From Linepithema humile (Eukaryota; Arthropoda; Insecta; Hymenoptera; Formicidae): a DNA stretch of 64,000 bases. Below the pieces are notes generated by a model. That model saw nothing but the letters and a program-made list of their open reading frames with translations, searched no databases and was not told the origin of the DNA. The stretch spans positions 16,607,501 through 16,671,500 of the forward strand of contig NC_090134.1 in assembly GCF_040581485.1 (NCBI RefSeq), given 5' to 3'. Of the stretch, positions 52,610 through 63,838 are shown in pieces. The position numbers were made by a program, and so were the translations under genes. How positions within the stretch are numbered: position 1 is the first letter of the stretch; each line of letters opens with the position of its first letter.

Positions 52610-54089
52610 GCAATCGCGGTTATTTCGAAAATTGGACGACTCTTCCATTTGTGCCCGGGTCATTTTTGCAAGGTGAGCTCTCGCCGTTGAATGGCTGATC
52701 TTGCTTTTGATCAGCCAGCCGTAATATCATCCCGAAAGCGCATCGCGGAATGGCGCGAGGTGATACGAATGCGCGGATGCGTTACGCTCATAAAAGCGGC
52801 AACATACATACATCATTCGCTTCCGCGATACGCGCGTCGAAGTCTGGCGGGGCCGCTCCATTCGGAATCGAAGGGAGAGCCTTTTCGTGCGCTTTTCATG
52901 CACATTACTCCGGCGGGCGCGTTTCACGTTAACTAACCATCATTTGCATTGATCAAAAACTCCGGGCGCGTTATGACTGTGAGGAATTCGCATTTACACC
53001 GCGTGTGCTGAATGTCGCGTGTGCGTCGCGCCGCTGCGTTTCGCCGCAATACGAGAAATGTAATCCGATAATGATTAGAGCGGGCGGAATCGATGGATCG
53101 ATACCGAAACCGCAGTTTTCCACTGGCGCCGCGGTCATTTGAATAAGGAAGGTTTGCTTTGCACTCGATGCTACCTGACCCGTCCACGCAACCGTCCGGC
53201 CACTCGATCATTCGATCGTACGTCGCTGCGTACAGCCCGCGCCTCTCTCGCTCTCTTTCTCTCGCCGGCGCTCTCGCGTCGTCTCTGTGTCTGTATGTAC
53301 TACAAGCGCACAGTAAACTCCCTCGTCAATAAACGAGCTCGCCTCTATTTACTCGTTACTTCATCATCCGAATCCCGACTTCCCCCGTCTGCGCCGCGGC
53401 AATTCACCGAGTCGCTGATTTACGCGATTCAACAAAAAATCAACCGGGAGATGAATCCGGGCTCCCCGGAACAGAGCGGCGCTGCGACTAGCCGCCGCCG
53501 ACAAACTTCCGCGATGTTATCGTTTCGAGGGAGATGCGCGGCTTGATAATCTCCCGACGCCCGCGCTCTGATCAAAGCGCGCCGGTTTCTATCATAATTT
53601 TCATTTCGCCGTGACACGATATACGCTCGTCGCTTCTCCATCCCCCTCTCCCCCTCCCCCCTTCTCGCCCCGCCCGTCTTTTACTCGCGTCAGCGGTGAA
53701 ATCAGGCCGAGAGCTTTTTAATGAAATTGACCAGGATGACGGCCAAGATCGACATGAAATGGATTATGACTGACTTCCACCGCGTATCTTCAATCATATG
53801 AGTCGTTTATTTCGAAAGCGGCAGAAGCTTAAAAATCCCGCTGAAGTGAATACAGCGCGCGCGTATTCGCATCTCATTAAAATTTATAATGTTTCAGTGA
53901 TTGGATTGACGTTATTTCGAAGTAAACGTCTCAGAGATGTGCTAGAAACTGTTGTATCACTCATCGCATATATCATCCTTAGACATTGATAACCCGAATT
54001 CGTTTATCGATTGATCAATTTCGACGGTAGCATTCGATGTTTATTGAACGCGACGCGAAACGCATTTTTCATATCTTACATGTTCCAAT

Positions 54090-54146
54090 AAAAAAAAAAA
54101 AAAAAAAAAAAAAAGAGAGACACACACACACGCGCGCGCGCGCGAC
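54090..54146 (+). repeat. Compound (A)n(GA)n(CA)n(CG)n array
   Basis: About 25 A pass into GA, then CA, then about seven CG units without intervening unique sequence. The CA/CG part alternates purine and pyrimidine and is a Z-DNA candidate. Confidence 0.9.
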
Positions 54147-54474
54147 ATCGAAACAGTATGCATTGTTTGCATATACCAGAGATCCTTTTTTACTACACTC
54201 GTAAACGTTATTGCGAATTCTGCGACGAAATATAGATGCGCGAGATCCGATATAGCGACTACTCAGACAGCACTCGACTTGCCCGCGCAGCGCTACACAA
54301 GCCAACACCGCCTTTCAATTCCGCGAGTCCGGCTGATTGCATTGAACCAAATTTCGTACGCGGACGCGCTTCGGGTCGCGCGTGTACATACACCACCGCG
54401 TATGCGCGCACTCGCGTTCCGGTCGTAAAGGATTTTATCGTTATGAATTTAATTTTCATACAAACAGTTTCAGC

Positions 54475-54533
54475 CCCTCTTTCCCTCTCCCTTTCTCTCT
54501 CTCACTCTCTCTCTTCCTCTCCCCTCCTATCTC
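54475..54533 (+). repeat. Imperfect (CT)n tract
   Basis: Pyrimidine-rich with CT, CCCT and one CACT interruption. Confidence 0.8.
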
Positions 54534-55035
54534 AGCAACACTCGACGAAGCGAGCGTTTCGTGCCAATGCAGACGTGGTTTGCAGGGTACTTAGAGAGGA
54601 ACAAGGGTGGCGAGCTCTCCAACGCAGCGCCATATCCCGGCTGGTTATCCGTAATCCAATAAAACCAGGAGACACAGGCGAAATTTAATATCCAACACCA
54701 TCAAAAGTCGCTGGGATTGTTCCCAGCTAGTTATAACTCCCGACCCATACATCCCGTGAATCGCTATTCACAGGTTGTATTGCCTCGCATTCGGGGCGGC
54801 CTCGAGCGTCGCTCATTCTGCCTTAGGGCTACGCGATCGTTGTCTTAAAATGCCATATTAATCTAACTGCGGGGATAATCCACTTTGCCGCGAATTTTCT
54901 CGTTCCATTTTGAAAGTAATTAGAACTTATGATTGCTCATAGCTTTGTCCCGTATTGGCGCACGGGAATACATTCGAAATTGATTTTTCATGTTTCGCGG
55001 CGGTAATAGTGCTGCCCTTCAATTTCCGTATCTCG

Positions 55036-55070
55036 TAAGTCACTTTAAATCATTCTATTTTACTTATAAC
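55036..55070 (+). repeat. 35-bp direct repeat, copy 1
   Basis: Matches 55383-55417 at 31 of 35 positions without gaps (TAAGTCACTTTAAAT versus TAAGTCAGTTTAAAT at the start). The flanks differ. A long CT array lies between the copies. Confidence 0.6.
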
Positions 55071-55150
55071 GCGTTTCAAAAACATGTATTTCCATTGTGT
55101 TTGTTGTCGGTATAATCGTTAGATTTTATGAATTTTTAAAAGGATTAAAA

Positions 55151-55153
<3 letters not shown>

Positions 55154-55209
<56 letters not shown>
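55154..55209 (+). repeat. (CT)n array, about 27 units
   Basis: Nearly perfect CT array with one TT interruption, lying between the two 35-bp direct repeats at 55036 and 55383. Confidence 0.95.
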
Positions 55210-55382
55210 GCTCTATTTTTGAAACCAGTAGTGATAACGATGTACCGTGCTTTGCAACAGAACTAGGCCAGCAATTTTTTTTTACATACAGATCGTTAAA
55301 AGCGGTTTAACTATTTGATAACTATGAAAAGTGCGTACATTCTTTTAGTTTCGCTTGTTACACTTTTTGGTCATAAAATCCA

Positions 55383-55417
55383 TAAGTCAGTTTAAATTAT
55401 TCTATTTCACTTACAAC
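55383..55417 (+). repeat. 35-bp direct repeat, copy 2
   Basis: Second copy of the 35-mer at 55036, in the same orientation 347 bp downstream. The four differences are three transitions and one C/G change. Confidence 0.6.
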
Positions 55418-56098
55418 AATTTCCGTCGCTGTTCCGTCGATGTCCCAAAATAGGTTCCGTAACGGCTTCTCTTGCTGAAAATGTAATAAAGCGATCATTC
55501 AAATTTGCATAACGTTGCTCTAATTATGAAAGTACGCAATTTGAAATTTAGATTTTACATTTTTTACTTAATTAAAATAATAAATTGATGATTTTAGATG
55601 CAAAAGATATAATAAAAATCAATTACAAATAGATTTCAATTATATAAAATTTCACGTATCTTATATTTTTTTTCCAACTTACATAAAATTTGTTTGATGA
55701 TGCTTTTTATTACTATTTTTCGTGAAATACGCATTCTTGGAATAAAGAAATTATTTATGGATACTTTTTAACGATGCGTTTCGTATATCGTATAATTACG
55801 ATTTTTAGAAAATTTTGCTCAATTTATTTTTCTATTTTCAGCAAATAAATTTGCGATTTTATTGAGCACCCTAGTCTCTACTGCCTCTGAATTGCCAATA
55901 TCATGAAGTTGTCACTTCCACGACTCCACCCATATTTATTTCTAGCAACAAAGCTGACAAGAAACTTTACGAGCGAATTTTTACGATTGCATGGTAGCGA
56001 ATTTATGAGATTTCGCGTTGTTGCTTTCGTCAACGAGTTACACCGTATACCGAAAAGTTGCATAACTGAAATGCATTTTGCAAAAAAAGCAGGCGGAC

Positions 56099-56118
56099 AG
56101 AGAGAGAGAGAGAGAGAG
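56099..56118 (+). repeat. (GA)n microsatellite
   Basis: About ten GA units. Confidence 0.85.
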
Positions 56119-56723
56119 CGAAATTCACACACATATTTCCACGTTATCGGCTCAACTCTAGGTCGGCGTGTTTGTCTCGCGGGAATCTGGTGAACCGCCG
56201 TTTTATCCCTTGCGGTGTAGACGCATTCGTACTTATCGTTATTAATTAGTGGAACGTGTCCACAGAGGTAGGACAGGGGTCGAATTACTACTCCGACAAA
56301 TCCGCTTTTCGAAGTTCGACCCTTGTTATGAACACCCTCGGCAACCTCGTTTATCTGTTTATCTAGTTTGTACTTCATCGCCGGTTCCTACAGTTATAGC
56401 TACAACGTGCGTAATTACTATCGAAATTTATTACGACGGTCGCTCGAAGCGAGGGTTACAACTTGTTAATATCATATCTTTTTTTCCCCATACTGATTCT
56501 GCTCTGATTAGATTTGAGATTTCAACGAATGTATTTCCAGTCTGGGAATTAGAATTTGACTAAAAGATATTCGCATTCTATAAATTACAAAAAAGAAACT
56601 TCTTCAATTATAGTGGAGCAACTTTGTTAATATTTAGTTTCCGTGAATAGCAACTTGAGTCAGATATGTATATCTACAGTGTAAAATTGAATCTATGATC
56701 GAAAACTAGCAAACGTATTCTTT

Positions 56724-56732
56724 GATTAACTT
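56724..56732. repeat. Left target-site duplication of the MITE
   Basis: GATTAACTT directly abuts the ACC terminus of the left inverted repeat and is repeated exactly at 56970-56978 beyond the right terminus. The perfect 9-bp match supports integration by a cut-and-paste transposase. Confidence 0.8.
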
Positions 56733-56969
56733 ACCACTGTGAAGTTGGCACCCTATTTTCGAAAAAATTAATTTTTTATTAAAGTTCTGAATGCAGCTTT
56801 GCTTGATTACGTCTTGTGAAGTTAACACCTCATAATTTCAAGAATGGATTTTTTTATTTAATTCATCGGAATTATATTTCTAAATTTAACGAAGAACTTT
56901 AAAACTCTTTGCATTCGGAACTTTAATAAAAAGCTTTTTTCGAAAATGAGATGCCAACTTCACAGAGGT
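56733..56969. mobile_element. Short non-autonomous DNA transposon (MITE), Mutator-like candidate
   Basis: This 237-bp element has long terminal inverted repeats. The left arm (56733-56795, 63 bp) and the reverse complement of the right arm (56910-56969, 60 bp) align almost end to end. Both start ACC, one variable base, then CTGTGAAGTTGGCA; both continue through ATTTTCGAAAA and TTTTTATTAAAGTT and end GAATGCA. The outer flanks are identical 9-mers, GATTAACTT. The element is far too short to encode a transposase, so it would need one in trans. Long TIRs with a 9-bp duplication fit Mutator-like elements (family knowledge: about 8-11 bp duplications). Merlin (8-9 bp) is an alternative. A TTAA-targeting family is less likely because the duplication extends past TTAA and the termini are ACC...GGT. 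Arm mismatches suggest an old copy. Confidence 0.85.
56815..56872 (+). repeat. Internal degenerate copy of the MITE terminal repeat
   Basis: Inside the MITE, TGTGAAGTTAACACC followed by an AT-rich stretch aligns in direct orientation with the left terminal repeat (TGTGAAGTTGGCACC). The copy is more diverged than the two outer arms are from each other. It may be an older tandem duplication of the terminus or a nested relative. A second small echo, GAACTTTAA at 56894-56902, also matches the inner end of the right arm. Confidence 0.5.
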
Positions 56970-56978
56970 GATTAACTT
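56970..56978. repeat. Right target-site duplication of the MITE
   Basis: Exact copy of the 9-mer at 56724-56732, placed immediately after the GGT end of the right inverted repeat. Confidence 0.8.
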
Positions 56979-56999
56979 GTATCAGCTGTGCCTTCAGTT

Positions 57000-59900
57000 G
57001 CTCTGTTGATGTTGAGGGTATTAAACTCAAATTATAAATAACTCGATTAAAATATCTTGGTAAAACAACACATATGAAGATCCGGTTTCGCAAAATTAGA
57101 AAACAAAGTGACTAATCACCGGACGCGTGACATTTGACATGACACGACGCGTTTCCGCTGTTACGATTATGCGTTGTGTATCCAAGTGTTCCGCGTCACT
57201 CTCATGATACTGTTGTCGCACGGAAAAATATACAACTGCCTACTTAATAGAATAACATGGGCTCGTCATGAGATATCAAGTTTAAAATTATCTTTTAATA
57301 GAAATTTTCTGACAAAATTTAGCTGTTCCAAACCATACAAACATTTTTGCAGTAATAACAAATTTCTGCATAATCAATCATAAAACAAATGGGAAACAAT
57401 TTTCGAGATATAAATTAATCCAAAGACGTCTAATATTTTTTTTATTTAGCAGATGCAATTGAATAAATATTTGCTACATATACTAGTATGTAACTAAATT
57501 CTCTAATAATTTTGCTCTGTATTCTTTTGCGATGTTATTTATTGCGATAAGTTTAATTGCTTGTTTTTGTCGTGTTCTTTTTGTCTTATTATCGAACCAC
57601 AATCACCACGCACGACGCCGTAGGTGCGAGGTATATCTAAATTATAACGCTCTCGTGTACGTAGCCGCGTTGAGGATGTTGGCGCGCCGGTTTATTTCGC
57701 TTTGTCGGCAATAACAGTAGATCTGCCTAACGAGCCCCTAAATAAGGGAAAGTAATTTCATGTATTTATGCGTGAATTACGGTACGACCGAGGGTATCTC
57801 CGGAGGCAATTAACGCCGACTTCGTAAAACCGGCATCTCTGCATGCTGCAGGAAACAGGAACAACATAGTAGAAACGCATTCGCCCCTACTGTATACATA
57901 TACGCGTGCGTAAATGTATGTATACGCTAACCGACCCTTAGGAACAGCAACCTTTTGCCATCTCCATGAAACTAACTAATTGCTCGCGAGCAAAAATGAA
58001 TATAACCGCGCGCGGCAGTTGGAATCGCAGGCTCCGAAATTTGCAGGCTACGTGTTTCGAAGATCGTTCATCTTGTCCGGACAGATGCTACGCTTAAGGA
58101 AAATCTTATTTGTTTAATTGCTCTCTTTCGAGGAACGAGTGTTATCGCAAACTCATAGCGCTCAAAAAGTTCAGATGGCAGATATTAATAGATCCTGTAA
58201 TAACGCGCGTCCTCTCTTAATTTAGGGGATGATGAAACGTATTTAGCAAGCCTGATTTGTCGTCCATAGTCCCCCCTATGTTTGCCATCCCTGATTAATA
58301 CAACAGCTTTATCCGCAGGCTCGATCAATCGCGATTATTGTAGATCTAAAATAATTAATCGGCAAATTAGCGGGAAATATTACACGACAAAAATGTAAAA
58401 CTGCTGAATCATTTTCAGTTTTGTCAGAGCGAATTTAATGGACAGCGCGAATAATTGCGACATTTCCACGATTTCGGCATAGCTATCATAGTCGCCGGCG
58501 ATGCGCGTGAGTCGAAATTCCGTCTCGTCAAAATATTACCGCTGCGAATTGAGGTGTTTGAGTATATGCCGGCGGTATTCGCGAATCACGCGAAGAACTC
58601 GAAGAATTCCTCTCGCCGCGCCGCGCTCGATATCCCGTGCTGAATCCCGTGAACACGATAACCGGATACTTTCGCGGCGCGAAATCCTCATAGATACTCC
58701 GGTCCGCGTGTTGTATAGGTACGCACCACGAAGCACGGAGGGAAACGCGGGCCACGGACGTACGCGTATAGTTGTAACAAGGATCAGACGTTACACGATA
58801 CACCCTCGGCACGGCTATTCAAACAGTTTGGTATAAACGTGACACACTTCTCCCTGAGATGAAGAGGAGCGGCAGTCGGGCGAGTGCCTCTCCTCGTGCA
58901 CCCACGCCGGACTGAATATAACACAGATCCGCATGGTAAATATGCTCTCCTAGTTAGTGCCGCCGCAAACACTGATATCCGCACTATACGTGAGGTTGAA
59001 TCGTGGAATGGCGAGCGGAGGAGCTTAGAACCCGGCGAACTTAGGAAGCCGTCTTCGCCAGGGGAATGGTATTTTGTTGACAACTAGGCCACTTACTTAT
59101 CGAAAGTCAATAGCTCTCAAACAGCAAAGTCAAATAGTGAAATCTTATAATACTTAATTATTGTAGCATTCTCACATTTATCGCTGCTCCGTCTTCGAGA
59201 AATTAAAAGCACGTGATACAAATCCAATTTTATTAAATATCAGAGAAAATGTATTTATTAATTATTTACGTATATAAAGAACCAAACTAAAAAGAAATTT
59301 TATTATAATAACTCATTGAAATCTTAGAAGTTTAATAAGTATTTGTTACGAATAATGTTTTTCAATGTTTAATGTAAGATTGTACTTTTTTGAAACATTA
59401 TTTTTGTGCCGTACATTAAATGTGTCATATTAAAGAATAGAAATAGCAGAGTAACGAATTGTTTTCGGCAATTTGTTAGCTCAATTAGGTATCTGATATC
59501 TCTACATTTGAGATACTAATTTACAGTCGTTCCTTAGGCAGTAAAACCCGTTCTACTCATGCATTACGCGAAGTGAACAGTAATTAGAAACAGTCTGCTG
59601 TTATACTAGCAACAATGAGAATGGCGGTCATGCTGTCTACTTGTTTGACTTTGCATTATACCAGCATAACATTACAAATTGCACATTGGCTCCCTAGAGC
59701 CAAATTCTGGGATTGCTGATTGCGTTTCGTATTACCGAGTAGATCAAGTCTGTAATTAATGAATTAGCATGATTGGGTTTCAGTTCATTCTTTCCTCGGC
59801 AAATAAATTTTCTTTTCTGTATTTTTTATATTGTTACATTTTGATTAAATTACGAAAATATCAGACATTGTTATTTTGTGAATACGAAATTAGAGTAGAT

Positions 59901-60480
59901 CGGATCGTTTTTTAATTGCTGCACAGATATCCGATAAGCTAAAGATATAATTACATTATCTTACGCTGTAATAAACTATTTAAGTGTTTAGTAGAGGTAA
60001 CAATCTAAAGTTCTCACAATTTCGAGCAGAACTCCGGTAATAGGAAATTATTATTAAATGTAGGTCAGTGCTCGTCGAGTTTCCCTACGTTGCAAGATCC
60101 TTATTCGAACAAAATTTATATACTTCCTGTTTTGCATCTCTATAATACATAAAAGTAAAGCAGTCTTCATGTACGTATATCGTAAATAGAAAAGTAATAC
60201 TAAAACTATTTTCAGTAATATTCAGTATTTCGTAATAATATAAAAAAAGATCAATTCTGCAACAGTTTATCAACACAGCAATTAGCATATGTAATAATTT
60301 ATTTACAGTAATAATAATAATTTGTTGTAAGCTGTCGAAAATGATTATGATAACATAATTCACTGGAAAGTCAAGGGATAAAAATAGAAACAGAGAAAGA
60401 TGGAAATGCAGACTTGTCAGCGTATCTCGCAGCATAAAAAGGATAAAATGTTAAAAAAGAAAGGAATGAAGTGACAGGTC
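57000..60480. other. Non-coding, AT-rich flanks around a CpG block
   Basis: AT-rich 57000-57560 and 59100-60460, CpG-richer 57590-59090. No gene, RNA or additional transposon ends recognised in it. Confidence 0.5.
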
Positions 60481-60986
60481 TTCTCTCCTACGACACGCGT
60501 ATGCGCGAGCAACCCTACCGTGAGGAGTATACGTGACTGCGGTAGACTAAACAAAAATACACGTGAGAAACGAGAGGCGGGTCGCTCTTGTCCCCTTCCC
60601 CTCCCCTCAAAACTACGAGATGTAAAGTCCTCATGCGTATTCTCGCGTATTTCTTAAAACAGTCGGTGGATATCTACGCTTACGGCGTATCCTAGAGGCG
60701 AAGTCGCATACAGGCCATCGTATGTGTGCCGATTGTTCACCAAACACCCGAGAAAACATCCGACCCGGCGCGATGCGTGTTTATGGTTTCTCGATCGATG
60801 CAACGTGCCTCAATGGCATACGTCTCGAAACATTTCCTTACATTCCCCGGAGTCAAAGACGCCGGGGAATACGCGCGCGCACCCCGGCGCACTCGAGAAG
60901 AAAGAAAACGACGTTCCGGTGCGGTAGGAACGCCGTATCAAACGCGCTTCCTCCGTCGGAAGAATGCAGAATTCTTAACTGGCGAA

Positions 60987-61031
60987 CACACAGATGCACA
61001 CACACGCGCGCACACTCGCGCTCGCGCGCGA
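60987..61031 (+). repeat. Alternating CA/CG tract, Z-DNA candidate
   Basis: ACACACAGATGCACACACAC, then CGCGCGCACAC and CTCGCGCGCG: long purine-pyrimidine alternation with few breaks. Confidence 0.7.
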
Positions 61032-61065
61032 TTTCTCGACGGCTAACGGGGTTGGCTGTGAGGGG

Positions 61066-61082
61066 TTTTTTTTTTTTTTTTT
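61066..61082 (+). repeat. Poly-T run of 17
   Basis: Follows AGGGG in a CpG-rich block. Confidence 0.85.
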
Positions 61083-61453
61083 CAAGTCGAAGCATTCCAC
61101 GATACGGCATGGCACTTCGATGAACTATTATATTCCCGCAGTGTTAAAGGTTACTCTCTCAGAATATGCGCTCGATATCGACGCGTTTATTCGCGTAAAA
61201 GGTAGCACGGTGAATACGGATTTTTCCGAGGCAGCAAGCGTAGGATGCGGATGTGTGCGTTGCAATACGAAAGTTTTTAGTGCGCCGCCGATGGTAGATA
61301 TTGCATATCGGAGAAATGCGATGCGTCTATCGGTAATTACGCGATATAGCGAGGAGGATCTCTCGACGTAAAACCGGGTTACCTTATTGCCGGAGGAAAA
61401 TCTCGGCCGATATAACGCGTATGTGCGTGTCGGCGGCGGAGCTGCATAGGTGG

Positions 61454-61484
61454 ATAGAGAGAGCGCGAGAGAGAGAGAGAGAGA
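61454..61484 (+). repeat. (GA)n microsatellite
   Basis: GA units interrupted by GCGC. Confidence 0.8.
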
Positions 61485-61933
61485 TGTGATCGTAGCAGCT
61501 TCGCGAGACGTTTCGAAAAATAAATGACGGGGAAAAATATTCCGGGCGATATAGAAACCGATCAAATTCCTCCAGGAAATTGCCTGTGATATTACGATGG
61601 TCGCACGCGGGGCACGCCTGTCTCCTCTTCCTCTCACCCACTTTCGTGCCTCAGCTGTATACCGGCTCTATGTACTCTCCTCTCCTCTCTCGCGCGCGAC
61701 GCTACGACGAGGTAGCCTCGTCGTCGTTGAACGGCGACCTCGTCGCGTTCCCGGGAGCGATCTCGAGCGGCCTTAAGCCGGCTGGCTCGCCGACTGCCTG
61801 CGTTATTGTCATCGTCCTCGTTCTCATACTCGCAGTCCTTGTAGTCGTGGAGTTTCACCTCGGAGCCATGGGCACGCCCCAGAACTTCGGCTCGTCAACG
61901 CTTCGGGTTTACGCCGGAATTACGCGTGCACAT

Positions 61934-61962
61934 ACACACACACACACACGCACACAAACACA
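61934..61962 (+). repeat. (CA)n microsatellite
   Basis: About 14 CA units with a CG and an AA interruption. Confidence 0.85.
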
Positions 61963-63820
61963 CGAGTGCTTCTCTCCAATGCGCGCGGCATCTCCGATTC
62001 TGCGGCAAACATCGCCGATATATAACGCTCCGACTACAGCGTTGATGCGTGGCTCACAGCATCGAGCAAATATCCATGCAGTTTACCCTCTCGCGATGCC
62101 AAGTCGAGAAAGTACCGTCGACGTCGCGCGCATTCGGAGTTAACTAGGCTCTCTGCCTGTCTCATTGTCGACATTCATGCGATCTATATGTCGCGAATAT
62201 CCATTCGCTCAAAATGTATTTCCGAAATAATAAAGAACGTACAGTCCGCGTGTTCCTTTAATTCTGAAAGCTCTGCAGCCGAATGTAAACAACAACACGT
62301 AGTTGCTTCAGATATAATAACTCGGTCGTTTTATTCTCAATAAAAATTTATGCGAATTATTTCTCCGATAAATAATGCGAGAAAATGTTTTCGACAGGTA
62401 TTTAGATTATATTCTGAGCTCTATCGCGTATCTGCTCAGTTTCGCCAAAAATGTTTTAATCGAACTAAATTATTCATTCAGTCAGATTTGAATAGAACAC
62501 TCGCTATGCATCTCATATCCATTATAATAATGTACACGGAATTTTCTTCAGCAGTTTAGCTTTTGTGTGTTAATGCGTTAACTTGGAAGCGAGCGCGAAT
62601 CGTCCGAAACAAAAATAACATCGAACCCGACTTTGTTCCGCGCATTAAGAAAACAAACCGGATAGCGCTCGCGCATATCTCCCGTGTTCTCCCTTTCGCT
62701 CGCTCTGTGTGCACACGCGCACACAGACGAACACACTCGAAACCCATAAACCATGGGAGCCGAGTCACATCCGGTGCATAAATCTCGCGGGGGTTAGCTG
62801 CCGGCGCGGTACCACGACTCGCATGTGGCGGCGGCGCGGGGACCGAGACGGACGGGGAGCGGGCATGACAGCGCGGCACGCACCCAGAACGGCACGACAA
62901 ACGTGTGCCGTCGGATAGGTGGAGCGGAGGACAACTAGTTAATGGTCATTAGCGAGTCGCGCCAGTTTTAAATCTTCCGCCGGCTGCCCGAAGGGGCGTG
63001 CTGGCCCGTCCGACCCCTGTCAACCCCCCCTCCTCGAAAAGGCTTCCACCTAGTTGCACGTAGGTTGGCCCAGCAAATTACCCTTAGCCCACCCCCTAGT
63101 TAGCTCACTGGTTATTACGTAATTCGATGTTGAATGCAATCGCGCGCCCCTCGCGAGCCGACCAATTATTCGGCCACGTCTCTCGCTTTTGCGAACCGCC
63201 GTCTCTATGAATGTAATGCCGCTCCGCTCCCCGTCACTACGTTGATTCGCATTGATTTGTTGCACGCTCGCGAGAAGAAGGATGCAATTGATATTGGAAA
63301 AAGGTTGGCTGCATTTAAAAGTGCGAAAAAGAGACGATTCCCGCTTTCAAAATAGATCGGATCGCACAGTGACGCCGTATAAACCACGGCAAAGCGCTTA
63401 AAAATATTGCTCTAAGCGAACGACGTTTTCATAAAATGTGGGCCGTTGCTCGTTTATCTATTTTCGCGCTTTTAAATATTCGCGTCAAAATCCCGCTCGG
63501 CGCAAAGTGATTCGACGCGTACCGATTTCCATCCGCGCGTCGCGCCGCAATTGAAGATATTTCACTTTTAAATGCGGCACACGGGCTTCGCATTTACTCG
63601 ATTACCGCCGGCGAGCGCAATAACGTGTGAGACCGACGAGTGGCTAATAACTAGTCGCTCGCGCACAGCGACGACGAGCCGTGTAATGTATCAACTGGCA
63701 GTAATTAAAAGCCGCTGCGTAGTGCGGTAATGGCCGAGGCCCGTTACGATCATCGCTGCAGCGCCTATAAATCGTACGTCGTAGGTGGATGCACCGCGCG
63801 CGCTATTACGCCGTGCTCTC

Positions 63821-63838
63821 TTTTTTTTTTTTTTTTTT
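63821..63838 (+). repeat. Poly-T run of 18
   Basis: Homopolymer immediately before a short (CGG)4 stretch at about 63852. Confidence 0.85.

Larger units (their letters stand above)
51700..55035. other. Non-coding, CpG-rich
   Basis: CpG-dense from 51700 to about 53700, then mixed. Overlapping open frames around 51.7-52.4 and 53.1-53.5 kb are composition effects. A GCTGGGA/TCCCAGC mini-hairpin lies near 54708. Confidence 0.5.

Noticed and set aside
54060..54115. AATAAA plus A run as a polyadenylation site or processed pseudogene
   Set aside because: AATAAA is just the edge of the A run, which passes directly into GA, CA and CG repeats; no gene body upstream.
55878..56378. 166-codon minus-strand frame
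   Set aside because: Contains a Ser-Leu run made by the GA array at 56099; no recognisable domain.
61580..62143. 187-codon frame with a hydrophobic segment, possible membrane protein
   Set aside because: The hydrophobic run comes from a GTC/CTC-rich stretch and the His-Thr run from a CA microsatellite; no family recognised and the other strand is open too.
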